Source: Phallus indusiatus (lineage: Eukaryota; Basidiomycota; Agaricomycetes; Phallales; Phallaceae). From it: a stretch of DNA of 64,000 nt. Positions 1-12,853 of this stretch are shown one piece after another. Position 1 is the stretch's first letter; every line of letters starts with the position of its first letter. The stretch spans positions 558,001 to 622,000 of the forward strand of contig JAQFWX010000001.1 of NCBI GenBank assembly GCA_027605045.1. The letters run 5' to 3'. The notes beneath the pieces were generated by a model. That model was not told where the DNA came from and did no database searches. It was given only the letters and a program-made list of their open reading frames with translations. The translations under genes were made by a program, and so were the position numbers.

Positions 1-630
1 TCTGTTGAAGGTCCTGTCATCCGCGCGTAAAAAGGGTAGTGTCGTGTTCTGTTGATGAAAGACTGTTTTTCGACTTTAAAATCATGAAAAAACAATACAC
101 AGCTTCGTGACTACTTACGAGATTTGTAACCTGACTTATTGTTCAGACTCTTGGTCACCTCACTTTCGTCTTCAAAGGTAGCGTTCTGGTGATACGATTG
201 AGACTGACCATCTGCACAAGTGAGATACCAACCCGATTCTGCTTCATTTACCGCTGCTTCGGAAGAAAGGGCATCTTTGAGCGAAAGTTTTGGTGCGCCA
301 GTAAAGATTCGATATGATTTCACCATGGCTCAGCGAACCACACAGCTCGGAAAGAACCGAGAAGCCCACAAGCATTTCACGTCACGAACGCGTCACTTCA
401 GAAACGTGACGACGGCGGACCCGGCCATCCCGGGCTATTAATCGCATCTGCGTTCGAATGGCGTATACCATGCATACCACCTCATGGCATGGTAGATCAA
501 AAAATCTCGTTCCAAAACGCCAGAGTCTCTGATCCGTTTTACACCTTTTCTTTGTGTTGAGTTACAGTCACGCCGTGACTACGTGACTATAGTTACTGTA
601 AATAGTACCTACGCGCACGCGCCTAATTTC

Positions 631-657
631 CTCACTCGTGTCATTACACGTAGTGAG
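631..657. repeat. Imperfect palindrome, copy 1
   Basis: CTCACTCGTGT, then CATT, then ACACGTAGTGAG form a near-perfect inverted repeat. The same unit recurs at 742-767. Both copies lie near the phrase GCTATTATTCTTTA. It could be a hairpin or the remnant of a small mobile element. Confidence 0.7.
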
Positions 658-741
658 GTACGTTCGTTATAGTCTAGTTTCTCATTATCTCTTTATTAAC
701 AATGTACCTAGCTATTATTCTTTAGGTACGCAATCATAATA

Positions 742-767
742 TCACTCGTGTCATTACACGTAGTGAG
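742..767. repeat. Imperfect palindrome, copy 2
   Basis: Second copy of the hairpin at 631-657, identical over 26 bases and about 110 bp further on. Confidence 0.7.
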
Positions 768-2241
768 CTATTATTCTTTACTTTGGCTGATCAATGATTA
801 GGTTTATTCCTGGCCAAGGACACGAAAGCTGTCATCTCAGGAGGTTCTCAACAATTCTCTGGAAGTGAAATTGCATATAGTCCCTATATAACCATCGATA
901 CGAAATGAATCAATGGGATCAGAGATTGTATCAGAGCATCGTTGATGCCTTGATTCCAAGTTACGCTTCAGGAAGACTAGACTGAGCAGTCGAGCTGAGG
1001 AGATGTTTGAATTTCGCTAACTTCGTAGATGATAAAATATTAGCAGCGTATGTACATACCGTATCATCCAACAGATTTGAGTATTGTGCTGCGCACATGA
1101 TAAAGGACGCGTACGGTATTGAATCACAGCCCAGCCTGAGTATTGTTTCAGATTCGAGCTGATAATTCCTAAGGAATACTGTGTTTGAAAGGCGATGAAA
1201 TTCGTAAGCATCACCATAGACCTCTGAAAGGCATACAGCTCACTTACAACCAAACAATTTATGAGCCCGAATTGCTTATGATCTGTTGTGATCATCATTC
1301 AACCAAGTACACGTGGTTGCTGTCAATGATAATGGCGGCGCTCACATGCGTATCAATAAACTGACGATGATGCGATTCAACTGTGAACAGAGTTAGGAAT
1401 TCTAATGAAGTAATCAACAATTCCAAATTACTACATATTCTCAAACCGGCTTTTCAATAGATGGTTGCAATCTTTCTTGGCGTCTCAATCGATATCCGCT
1501 TCTTGCACCCATGCATTATGTTTGATCAGTCTCCTACCCTTATATTTGGTAGTCCGCGACCATTTATTGCTTTAATTTCAACTGCTATATCGCTCAGTTG
1601 ACGTCGCCGGGTTCTGAAACACTGGAAGGATTAATCGTCTTAATATTTTCTCCATCTCAGACAAAGCTCACGACGCAGATGCATATTTGAGTGATAGTTA
1701 CTCACCTTTCATTCTTGCAATTGTAGTAAAATGAGTGGATGTGCTAGAAGAATAAAGTCTCATCCTAATATAACATGTTCCTCCCCAAGATCCAATTATC
1801 CATTTTCGCGCACACATCAACATCTTCTATTGATGAGCATGTAACTCGTCCGAATGACGGCAAAAAAGCAAGAACGGCGGATACCGAATTCGTTTAGTTC
1901 ATCCCCAAATCGCAATGAGTGGTTTATAAACGATTACCATTTAAATAAATCCTTGTGAATTTAAAATATTCGTCCTGCGATCATGCCAGTCCTTCAGCTA
2001 TGTAATACAAAAATGTTCAGCATGTTGGCACACGAGGATATGTTCTCTTCGCTTGCTATTGCCTAGTGAATAGTCCGTGACATGAAAACAATGATAAATA
2101 ACTATTAAGACCAAAGAATTGACTTAAAATCTGAGTATACGTTCCGTCCTCTCAAACTTTAAAATGGACTTGATCCCATACAATAATTGACTGCCACATT
2201 CCAAACGAATGCCACTATTTGTGAACAAGCTGAGCCCGTTC

Positions 2242-4036
2242 TTAAATCCAACCCCTGGGCACCGCCAATGGGGGTGCAACTAACATCTCGAGTTCGGATC
2301 TCACACTTTGCGTCCTTGGTTGAAATTGAGCCCCAATCGGAGGAGTGGGCAATGGTCGAATATACGTGCTAACAATAGGACTCGGGGGAACCAGTTCAAC
2401 GTAAGCGATATGAGAATCTCTTCTATCACTCTCAATAACCACGGGGCGCCTTTCGTCTTCGAAAATTGAAGTAAAAAGACTCCGGATTTGAGGAGTTTGG
2501 GGGATAAGAGCTTCGGTGGAGTCGGCTTGGCTAGCGCTGAGAACCGATGGAGTCTTCGAACCGTGCGGGCCAATCCATCCATCCAAAGAGTCTGACGTAC
2601 CCGTTTTCATAGTTCGCATGGTTCGCCCTCGCTGCAGAGGGTGGGAAGGGCTAGGGCTCGGAGCCACATCGTAAAAAGCAGTGCTCAGCCTATCAGGTGT
2701 CTGAGGCATATCAAGTGGTTCTTTGGATTGTGGCCTTTCATCCAAAACGCGGCTTTTAAATCGTTTCCGGAGATAAAATAGCACCGCTATGATAATAAGG
2801 ATGAATACGATGGCACCGACAAGTGCCCCGATTAAGATTGCCCGATTGCTGTGCGGTTTTGCTATACTGGAATGAGCCGTCTGATGTACTGCTGAGGACG
2901 AGGACGAAGATGAGGATGAGGACGACCCCGAAGGAGACGTTGATGCCACGCTGCTGGTCGTATGCGTGGTAGTAGAGGAAAAAAGGGGCGTAGAAGACGC
3001 TATCGATGTTGCAATAGAAGAGGTACTAGACAAACTTTGGCTGGACGTGGTGGTTGAAGTGTTGGCTATCGTTGAAACGTTGCGTATGGACGTTGTGCTA
3101 GTGCTGCTCTTGATGTCCAAGAAAGCAAGAGAGAGGGCCGTTTGCTGCTCGTTTCCAAGGTATCTTACGGTCAATTGATGAGAACCCTGCGAAAGAAGTC
3201 CAGTTCGAAACAAGACTTGGTTAAGGCGCGCCTGTGTTTCGGAGCTGGCATTATTCAAACCTGGAAGAGAAAATTGTTTGAAGGCCGCTCCGTCGATAGA
3301 GTATTCCGCTGCGGATGGTAAAGTCGGTAAAAGCGAGGAGTAAGCTCCAAACCAAATTAGTTTCTGGCCTGATTATCTAGATTAGTCGCGGAAGAAATAT
3401 AGGGGAAAATGCCCTACCTGTAAACGATACGTTGATGGAGGCTCCAGGCGAGTTTGTTAACCGAGCTGAGCCAGTATCACTCTCAGTCATGAATGTGCCC
3501 GAATAAATGATAGAGGGGTCAGATGCCTCGATTCGAAGGGACGCTTCGTTGGGAAGAATGGGAACTGAAGGAGAATATAACAAATAATCAAAAAATAATG
3601 GGGTATTTTGGGATTGAATATCGATTGTAAGTTCATGTTTCCCAGCTGATAAATTCCCACTGCAAAGAGACCAATTGTTCTCCGATACTTGTGGTAAATC
3701 CACCGGTAACATAATTCCGTCTACTGAGCAAATCACATCGGGTGCGGGTTCCTCGAGGTTTGGTATGGACGAGATCACTGCCTCTACGTAAGAACCTGGA
3801 GAAAATACATACGCTATGAAGAGAGGTATTTTCATGAGTTCACAATTCTTACCATTAAAGATGAAATGAAATGATCCATTTGTTGCAGTTTTCAGAGAGG
3901 CAGACATAGGAGAACCCAGAGTTCCACTGGAAAAAATCTCGCTCGTCTTGAGGACGTCCACCCACGCACCGACTGGCTCATACGCGATGCGGGTATTGCC
4001 GCTTTGTACTTGGATTAAATGAGTGGGAGTTGACAT
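2242..4036 (-). CDS. Single-pass membrane protein with two jelly-roll-like ectodomains
   Basis: Three exons join in frame (4036-3853, 3795-3418, 3344-2242) to give 554 aa. The first intron (57 bp) is itself open, so an uninterrupted ORF hides it. The N-terminal half has two repeats of the pattern found in a large Agaricomycete cell-surface family: an aromatic YxPxGAW start, then GS(F/I)xFxFNGSxVxVxG and later NSPGASINVSFT. A Ser/Thr-rich stalk follows, then one membrane helix (AILIGALVGAIVFILIIIAV) with a KR-rich stop-transfer and a Pro/Ser-rich cytoplasmic tail of about 165 residues. There is no classical signal peptide, which is common in this family. Membrane topology with the repeats outside is inferred. 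Ligand and function are unknown. It could be a wall-stress sensor, but I see no sensor motif to prove it. Confidence 0.75.
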
Positions 4037-5769
4037 GTGCGTCGATGACTTTATGCTCGCCGCAAAGAAAAAGAACGAGTGTGAATGTCAGTCAGGTAAT
4101 ATCCTAACTGAATAATAGTGTAAAAAGAGGCAGTGGAGGCGTGAGTTCATAACATCCAATTTTTCCGGCGAGTGAGTTGATATCGTTGATTAATCGTTGC
4201 TATGTAGCCGTCGAGGCAGGAACCTATTTTATCTCACTAGTGAAATAATTAACTAGACCTCGTTCCGTATCAAACTCACCTCAGTTAACAATGTGCGAGC
4301 CAGCTTTACCACATTGGCACAGCGACGAATCATTGAGAGGTCTCAGGTCTAGCTCATGACGCGGCTGATATACGTAGTGATGCAAAAGTGAAAAAAATTT
4401 AACATCAAGTTTTTTTTGTGAAAGGAGCACAGCACCGTTCAGCTAACACCGAGTCTGCAGCCGACGTAGAAGTTTGATTAGGTCATCAACGAACTTCTTG
4501 GTAACAGCTGGGAACGGTGCCGAGAAATTATTACAGTACATAATCAAACATCCACAAGACGCCCACATGGTCAAACTAACAACAAACTGAACTGATGTCT
4601 TCGTTCAAGTCTCATCGTTTAAGTTTGGAATCTCGACGGATGTTCCATGGTATTTGATTGTATTGTTGAGAATAGTTTTTTAAGTAAGGGACAAGGTTTG
4701 TCTTCATAAATCTCGAAACTCTTTCCTGTTTACTGACGTCGAAAAACAGTCACGCCGAGATGAAGATGAAAATTCCTTAGGAACTGGAACGTGCCTCGAA
4801 TCGTCAATTCATTCCGATAGGAATATCGTGGGTTTGACTTGCTCTCTCAATCAGCTCGATTATCTATGTTTGTGATATGAATGTCGTCAATCTTAGACGA
4901 GAGCACAAAACGCTCTGCCTATCGTATCTTGTCGTTATGATTTATTATATACATGGAAGAAGTCGTCCCCAAGGAATCAGGAACAACGAAACGCTGACTA
5001 ACTTTGATCTGGATTATGAATTTCATTGTTTCCTCGTTGTACGAAGCTTTTCGAAACGGCTTGCAGAGAGGATTCAGTGGGCGCTTGCACCGATGAGCCA
5101 TTAACAGAAGACGAAGTTTTATGAAGTTGTGAGAGTTTAATAGTTATTTAAAAACCTAATTCCCAACCTTTCTCATGGTTTCACACAGGTTCACACCTAC
5201 ATCATTAGAAGCCCCCAAATCTGGGTTCGTTTAGTTCCCACAATATCATGGTACATACGTTTTCATTTATAATAAGGCTTGCGGGATTTTCATATTGCTC
5301 ATACTATAGCACGACCGTTTAGGAAGACGTTGGTTACTCACATACATATTTTAGTACGTAGCTTTCAACAATTTTTCAAAATCGACTGAGTATTTATCCC
5401 TACTAGTCTCTGGTAGAAAACTTGTATAAATATGAAATTGCGATGACATATTTGCCGGGTGTCCACACAAAGTAAGAAGGTATTCTTTCAGCGTTATGGT
5501 GGAGGGCACTTTGCCATATCAGTCTCATCCTCCAACATTATCTCTACTTCAGTCTTTGACATTCTAAGCAAGAGAAGCTTTTGGTATCTTCTTTGAGTCG
5601 TATCATGCGGTACGTGCAACGTCTTATGACTAAAGCACCTTTTTTATAACAGCGTCAGTGCGTCATTGGCACATTGTTAGAAGCAAAGTAAACCGCTCAG
5701 CTGGGCCGAACCGAACCGGACATATAATGGTTCGCACTAATGTCCTGTAACTCTTAACGTCTTTTCGCA
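4037..5769. other. Intergenic, divergent promoter region
   Basis: It lies between the minus-strand membrane protein gene and the plus-strand tannase gene, so it should hold both promoters. A 75-codon plus frame at 4877-5104 has no motif. No RNA gene or repeat is evident. Confidence 0.5.
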
Positions 5770-7507
5770 ATGTTGCTTTTTAGTCTCGTAACGGGACTAA
5801 CTCTCCATTACAACCTACTGCTAGCACTTGCTGCACACACTTCGTCCCAAAATTGTGCCGAGCTAAAGCTACTACACATAGAAAACGCTACGATCCTGGA
5901 TGCCACTCTTGTCTCTGCCGGTTCAAATATAACAACACCCAAAGGTTCATGCCAGCAGACTGCCATCGTCTCCTCAGACGTATGTCGCGTTCAAGTGAAC
6001 GTGACGACATCGTCTTCTTCGTCCGTACGTTTTGAAGCATGGCTTCCGGATGAAGACCAGTGGTTTGGGCGGTTCCTTGGTCTTGGAAATGGCGGTCTCG
6101 ATGGATGTGGGTATTCCTATGTTTGGTTGCGAATCAACAATACTGCATCTTGAACAGGCATTGATTATGAGAATCTCGATTATGGCACAACTATGCACTT
6201 TGCAAGCGTCGGGTCTAACAACGGTCATGATGGAGGTGACGCAGACGGCACACCTTTTCTCAATCATCCAGAAGTTGTGAATGATTTTGCATTCCGTGCC
6301 ATTCACGTCGAAGTTGTAATCGGCAAACAAATTGTCGAAGCATATTACAACAAACCTATATTCAAGTCCTATTTCCTGGGCTGTTCCACCGGAGGAAGAC
6401 AGGCTTTCCAATCTGCCTTAAAGTTTCCTGAAGACTTTGATGGATTGGTTGCGGGTAGTCCCGCCACGGATCACAATCACTTAAATGGCGCACAGGGTCT
6501 TTGGGGTCGATTCGTTGGTGCCCCGAATTTCAATTCTTCACCCGATTTTATTCCCGCAGAGCTCTGGCCCATCATCTCCCAAGAAATATTCAATCAATGT
6601 GACGACTTGGACGGGATTGTGGATGGTATCATAAGCGATCCTGATATGTGTATTTTCCGACCTGAAGCTCTTCTGTGCGACTTGGGAAGTACCAACACGA
6701 ACATGTCTTCCTGTTTGACTTCATCGCAAGTTGGAGCTTTGAAGAATATTTATCAGCCTATTTACGGGAACTTTGGGCAACTATTGTACCCGAGATACGA
6801 TCCTGGAGGCGAATCAAATGGAAATTTTGTCGATATGTTCAGTGGTGAAATCTTCCCAATTGCCGTCGTAAGTGACATTGGCAACTCTTACAAGCTTAAA
6901 ATTTATCGTACACCAAAGGCTGCATTCCAAGACTTGATATTCAATAATCCCAATTTTTCCTTCAATAATTTTAACGTAATTGATGTCGAAATTGGCAATA
7001 TAATCAACCCAGGAGGTATTGCCACTTTCAATGGCAATCTTTCAGCATTTAGAGAACGTGGAGGAAAAGTTGTGACGTATCATGGAAGGCAAGATCAGGT
7101 ACAAAATTCATTTGAATCTGAAAAACTAGTGCTCATGGACATCGTTTAATATTATTTTACAGCTTATTCCTTCCGGTAGCTCACCCCGACTATACGACCT
7201 AGTATCTGCTACACTTTCTTTGCCCAACCTGGATGACTTCTACAGACTATTCTTGGTTCCTGGCATGGAGCACTGTTCTGGCGGACCTGGAGCGTGGGCG
7301 TTCGGTCAAGGCGGAATAGCATCAAACGTCGTCAACACTTCATCTCACAACATCTTACTCGCTCTGGTAGATTGGGTTGAAGAGAATCAAGCACCGCCAG
7401 ATATAATTGGGTCTATTCCTGGACTGGACTCGGAAAGAACGCATTGCAGGTATCCGCAACGGAGTGTTTTCAATGGGTCCACTTTCATTTGCGAGATAAT
7501 CGCTTAG
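5770..7507 (+). CDS. Secreted tannase / feruloyl esterase family enzyme
   Basis: Exons 5770-6106, 6158-7098 and 7163-7507 join in frame to 540 aa, the usual length for the family (Pfam tannase). The N-terminus is a hydrophobic signal peptide of roughly 20-25 residues. GNGGLxGC followed by the DYGT and GSNNGHDG blocks is typical. The catalytic serine lies in CSTGGRQ, the acid in HGRQDQ and the histidine in PGMEHC. The Cys next to the Ser and the Cys next to the His are the pair that in this family forms the disulphide holding the triad together. Members hydrolyse ester bonds of gallate or hydroxycinnamate in plant polymers outside the cell. Which substrate is used here cannot be told from the sequence. 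Many NxS/T sites fit secretion. The first intron uses a GTGGGT donor. Confidence 0.93.
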
Positions 7508-7991
7508 GTAAAGGCGAGACTATTGTCCTTGATGTCTACTAGTAGCTTTGTTACAAAATCAAATTTCATTTTTTTTTTGAGAAAAAAAAAGCGAAAGCCT
7601 GCTACTGTAAACGCGTCATGTTTTGCAAGAAATACGTTGCAAAATTTCGTGACCTTCATTTATGTAAAGCAGAGCTTTAGGTGTAATATATACACGACAC
7701 TGCGTCCCCGTTTTGCAGATCTTTCTCCTGCCGTACAACTTTACAATAAATGTGCGACGGGGATAATTGATGATGGATATTGCACGGGAGTTTTAAGTGC
7801 AGAAGGTCTTTTCAAGAATTGACAATAACAATGCATACACCGCCTTAAAAGTAAACGAAGGGTTTTTTCTTTTTTCTTTTTTTTTTCATAAAATTGACAA
7901 AGTCTGATACCAAAAAAAAACATTGGACGCTGACGTCAAACGGTTGCAAATAAAGGAGCACAGATTGTTCATAGACTCCAACCTAATTCAT
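7508..7991. other. Convergent intergenic, T-rich tracts
   Basis: 3' ends of the tannase gene and of the minus-strand secreted protein gene face each other here. Several poly-T/poly-A runs occur at about 7569-7580 and 7863-7886. No gene is seen. Confidence 0.5.
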
Positions 7992-8936
7992 TCATTTAAA
8001 AGCCATAAAGAGTTGATCAAAGATATTGTTGACTGCTGGTATGTATTTATCAACGTAGTATTCTTCAATTTCTTGATGTTTCTGTAATGCAATGATTGGA
8101 TGAGCATCACGGAGCAGCGTAAATGCCACATGGGGAAGAAGTGACAGAACAGAATAAATACCTCGGAAGGGATGATTTTGAGTGCTTTCTTCATGAAATT
8201 CTGAACAGGAAATCAGTCTCGCTCAGAAGGGTCAATATCAAATCATAAAACATACATCGGCTACAAGTTTCCATTCCAAGATATGCTCCTGGATGGCGGA
8301 GGCCCCCAAGTTTTCATCCAGTAATTTCTTTTGTTTCCCGAAGTCTTGAGCTAGGACGTAGAAATATACAAAGGCTTGGTCGAGTATGGTATTAATCTTC
8401 TCGAGTTCCTCAACAGTAACTGGACCGATACCCTGTTATTACGATGTTTATTTTTTTAATTCCGCAAATATGTAAAACGTTCTGTTTACCTCTAAGAGGC
8501 TTTGCCCCTTTTTATTTCAGGATTATGAGATAGACGCTAATCACCTGTACTACTAGTAGAGACGGACTTTACCGATGGCCTGAAGTAGTGCATTGTACGC
8601 TCCGGGAACTGCCTGCAAAATGACAATCATAGCATAAGTCTGTCAATGCTATCAAGGTGGTGAAAGTATCCTTACTTCAGAAGCAGCGGAAGAATTTGAA
8701 GATAATTGAATTTCGTTGACGACATTATCAAAGTGTATCTAGTATTATTGTATCATTCGAGTCGACTAGCTCTTGAATAGATGATGGAAGTCACGTACGA
8801 TTGCGCGTTGAATATTCATAAATCCGGAAACAAGGTCGGGATCGGCACGCGTGAAAGTATCAGTGGTGGCAGACGCACTGGCAGAGGCACAACCAACAGC
8901 AAAAACCACAGTATAGAGAAGTTTGAGAGAAATCAT
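7992..8936 (-). CDS. Small secreted helical protein, possibly HsbA-like
   Basis: Read as six exons: 8936-8799, 8738-8676, 8612-8573, 8432-8256, 8200-8162 and 8081-7992. The protein is about 185 aa, with a signal peptide (MISLKLLYTVVFAVGCASASA) followed by amphipathic helices and no cysteines in the mature part. This layout resembles the fungal hydrophobic-surface-binding / galactomannoprotein group, but similarity by eye is weak. I chose the ATG at 8936 because it starts the signal peptide; an upstream in-frame ATG at 8978 would add 14 residues. Exons 3 and 4 do not join cleanly: with GT-AG sites the frame is off by one base, so there is an unseen tiny exon, an unusual splice, or a frameshift. 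Confidence 0.5.
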
Positions 8937-9864
8937 TTTTTTTTGGAATGCCGAGAATTTGACTCTGTCTACGGTCATAATATAGGGAAAAAAATATTCA
9001 AATTATGGAACCACAATGATATGATATGCTCATGCCAGAATCATGTCCGAATATATCCACCAGCTGCATGTGGTCGAAATGCTTGAACATTTCATTTTGG
9101 AAACAGCCTGGTCGATTCACAATCGTTTGATGTTTTATTCAGCCCATAAATGCATTGGTCCCCAGTCGGGCATGCGAAGTCGAAAGTTGGTAATAATCTG
9201 ACTATGACGATCAATTACATAAATGATACGACTTTCGGTTTGCTGGGATGGATTACATTGAAGTAACACCAGACAATTGTCGCACATGCGCTTAGACTCT
9301 ACTCTACTCTATGTACATATGTATGCATTTATGTCTATATTGGAAAAAAAAAGTCCAAGCAGAATTAAAAAGACAAAAAGAAATTCTTTTGGGAAGACGA
9401 ATTTGAAGGTGCAAGATATTACGATTATAAAAAGGTGCGTCGTCATATGAATTATAAGCTGGAAGACGGAGTGTTTTCGATTTTTAAAGAAAATACGAGT
9501 TTTTTTTTGGAGAGAAAGAGTGTCCAATCAGAGCAAAGAACGGAAGGAAAGAGAGAAAAAAAAGAAACGTGATGTGAGAAAACGAAATTAGTGGCGTGAT
9601 TATAAGGATCTTCCAAAATTAGTTGCGATTTCGCGCACTTCAAGTTGATGAAAGAACAAGAGGAATATAGAATGACTAACAAGATTTCGCGCGCCCGAAA
9701 AGGCAAAGAAAAAGATGAAGAAAAGAATAGTCCGAATGAACAAGCAAACTCTCATGACGATCAGCGATCAGGACAGAGAGGGAGAGAAAGAGAAATGTCC
9801 AACAATCGACAGCACAAGGAAGCAGCAAACAGAACTAGAAAAGTCGCCTTTCCCGATGGAGAAC
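8937..9864. other. Intergenic
   Basis: AT-rich, with purine-rich runs around 9520-9570 and 9700-9800. The open frames here are shadows or low-complexity. It should contain the promoter of the secreted protein gene and the 3' end of the regulator gene. Confidence 0.45.
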
Positions 9865-12853
9865 TTAGACATCGTCAATACAGACATACTCATATCTATA
9901 CCCGTCTTCGAAATATGCGTATTGGTATCCAGATTCTGGAGCGGGTTCACCCTCTGCGTCGACGTCCAAGTCCATGCCCATATTGCTGACGTTGTCGACG
10001 TTCATGGTGATACTCGTATCGGCGCCACTACCACCACCGAGAGAAGAAGAGACAGATTCAACGCCGACGCTGAGACTGAGACCATCATCGAGTGTTTGAG
10101 CGTGATGGTGGTTATCAGTGACGCTTGCAGCAGGGGAAGCCTGAGGAGGAGGGGAAGCGGCATGCGCGACGGTGTGAGTTTGATGCTCTAAACCAAGAGT
10201 AATCTTGCTATGAGAGTGATGTTGAAGGTGGTGATGGTGATTATGGTGGTGGGAGTGGGAGTGGGAGTGATGGGCGGTCGTGCTTGTATTGGTACCGCCA
10301 GCGTTACAGTGTCCTCGTTCGACGATATCATGATTCTCACCACCGCACTCAGGGTGTCCCTGTCCAGCAGCAGCATATGAATAAAGCGGCAGTAAGTCCG
10401 CATCGGGACGACGCATAGCCGAATTGGTCGGTCTGAGAAGAGGTGAAGAAGGTGAGAATGTCGGTGTAGATGGAATTTTTATTGTTGGAGGAGGTGGTGG
10501 ATCTGGGGTGCGAACTTGGAGGAACCGAGAGGGCGGGGTGTCACCGGCTTTGAGTCGAGTCGTTTCCGAGATAGTAAGAACACCCGAGTCGCCGCTTCTC
10601 GCTTTCGTTTTCGTTTTGGTGTTTGGTGTGCCGGTGTTCATGAGTGTATCGGCTAGAACGGACGCTAATGTATCCGTTTGCGACGCTGGGGCTGGAGCTG
10701 CTCTGTCCGAGGGTGACGACGACTGAGATAAAGAACGCGCCAAGATGGACGCAGGCGTAGGAGCAGGAGCAGGAACAGGAACATACGTCGTCTCAACAGC
10801 CGTATCAGACGGGGCAGTCGAATTTCTTGATTCGCTAGACCAAGTACGCGATCGTCTTTTTCGGCTTTGGTGATCTGATCCGGGAAGCTGACGATGCGTG
10901 CTCTTTGAAAGCTTTGAGTTGCTGGTGGTTTTTGAATGAGATGATGTGCCAGACGATTGTTTTGAAGGATTGGACTGTCCGTTTGAACTGGGCAGGTCTC
11001 CGGGGATAAGGCGTGGTGAGCCTTTGATGTTGTCGATGAGGGTGGACAAACCGATGGTTTTTGATATACGCTCGTTTGACAAATTGCTATAGCCATGTCA
11101 AATCAGCCTTTCTCCTATGTTTCTTGGAAAACCAAGCTTACGAAAAGTACTCGTCAAGTTCAACAACACGCCTGAGAAGTTCACATCGATGGGTTATCAC
11201 AGTAGACTGACGTTCTCTCGACTGGTGAACTCCACGGTGTGCCGCTTTGAGAACATTACTGATATCGCCAAGTATAGTAATTAGAAAGGTGACTTCATTG
11301 CGGACTTCTGCCTCGCTGAGACAAGAACAAGTTTGAGAGCACTGGGCCGTGGTATATGCGGCAGATTTGTCGCCTATAGTTTGTACCCCGATATCAATGT
11401 ACCGACCATGACGAACGACAGAAGAATCTTCAGAAGTGTTTGGTTTCACCTCTAACTGGGATGAATCGTTGGCGAGAGACTTGGATCTGAAGCTGGATGC
11501 GGACGAAGCGAATGATCCCGTCCTGGAGCCGATATTGTGATCCTCCTTCTGGTCGGTCCATTCTACGTCGGCTCGCAACGAATAAGACTTGAGAGGAGAA
11601 CAAGAAGAATCATCATCAGCGTCGACTTTATATTCAGAATCTGTCAGCGGGGCATCAAAGGTGAGACCTAGCGCAGATTGTTGGGGACCCAATTGCATCG
11701 AAAATTCAGGTGGAGCGGGAGAAAAAGATGCTGAAGGTGGATTAGAAGATGAAATGGAGATGGATCTGGCGATGGAGGTGGAAGTGGAATGCTGGGAGGA
11801 AATGGTACCCGCTGTTTTGGGAATGGTGTTTGAAGATGTGCCGTGACTGCAAAACTGGTGTAAGACCAATGAAACAAGGTAATAATCGCGTTTTGGGGAC
11901 TTACGAGAGACTATGAGTGGGTTTCGCGTCGTTTCCACGACTGTATGCGTTCGCAAGAGTCGGAGCCTGTTTGGCAGGAACATGACGGAGCCTAGACTTG
12001 GGACGCGAACGAGATTTATACTCCTCATAGTCTTCATCGTCGTCGCCGTCGTCTTCGTCGGTGCAATATGAATTATCCGAGCCGTAAGCCTCGCGTTCTA
12101 CCACGCTCATGTCCTCGTTGTCGTCGTCGTCTTCGCTTTCGACATCCACGTGACGAGATCTCTTGAAACGCGCGCTGGCAAGAGAAAAAGTCGCGCTTTT
12201 AATCGTCTCCTCGTGTTTTCTCTTCGACCCGACCTTGGTATCGTTATCGTTTGGCGTAGTATTGTTGCGCGCACCGCACCGAGAAGGGGTTTGGCGCGTT
12301 TTTTGAGCCTGACTCGGAGTGCTGACAGTACCAGTACCAGTGCTATTGTTGCTGACAGACGGACGTCGAGTTGCGACTAGTTCTGGAATGTGCTCTACCC
12401 CGTTTGCGGCAAACCAGCGAGGATGGGGGCGGTTGTTTATTTCACGAATGACAGACTCGAGTTCTGCGATGCGGTTTCGCAAATGGGTTGTTTCATCCAA
12501 CGTCGGATCACTAATTCAGCACTAAGAAGACAAATTGCAATAGAGAAAATGAGAGATATAGATACCGTGTGTCGGGGTCATCCAGTTCATACACGCATAG
12601 ACCCGTCTATTTGAAGTCAGTGTAGGTAGTCAACTTGTAAAGATTGGCGTACCAGGCCATGCTGCACGCAACGTGTACAAGGACGTTTTCTATCGCACTA
12701 CGAAGCATTTTTTTTAAAAAAAATGTAAGCTTAAAAAAACGTGCAAAGAACAAGAACCTTTCTCTTGGAAGCATAACAATTCAAACACGATACGCGCATC
12801 CGATTACGTCTCCTCTTCCGGTGGTTTACTTCTTCATTGATGTCTGAAGACAT
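9865..12853 (-). CDS. Zn2Cys6 (GAL4-type) transcription factor
   Basis: The ATG at 12853 opens a short basic N-terminus. The binuclear cluster is assembled from three small exons between about 12853 and 12580. The spacing is exactly C-x2-C-x6-C-x5-C-x2-C-x8-C (CLNC, then C, then CTRC, then LCVYELDDP). A heptad-like dimerisation segment follows (RNRIAELESVIREI), then PHPRW, a combination common in basidiomycete members. Three larger exons (about 12516-11904, 11848-11140, 11084-9865) encode acidic, Ser-rich and His-rich low-complexity sequence, with (D/E) runs, SHSHSHHHNHHHH, and an acidic, Tyr-rich C-terminus. Total is about 900 aa. I see no fungal-specific TF middle domain. It is a nuclear DNA-binding regulator by family; targets are unknown. 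The gene is easily missed because the zinc-cluster exons are 35-100 nt each. Confidence 0.85.

Larger units (their letters stand above)
1..2241. other. Intergenic, no convincing gene
   Basis: I see no recognisable protein domain here. The only ORF with a decent start context is a 71-codon minus-strand frame at 326-111 (ATG preceded by GAGCC). It is serine/lysine rich with no motif, so I do not call it. The stretch is AT-rich from about 1000 on. It holds two near-identical palindromes, listed separately. Confidence 0.5.

Noticed and set aside
9645..10191. Plus-strand frames of 114 and 158 codons
   Set aside because: They overlap the minus-strand Zn2Cys6 gene's low-complexity tail and have no domain.
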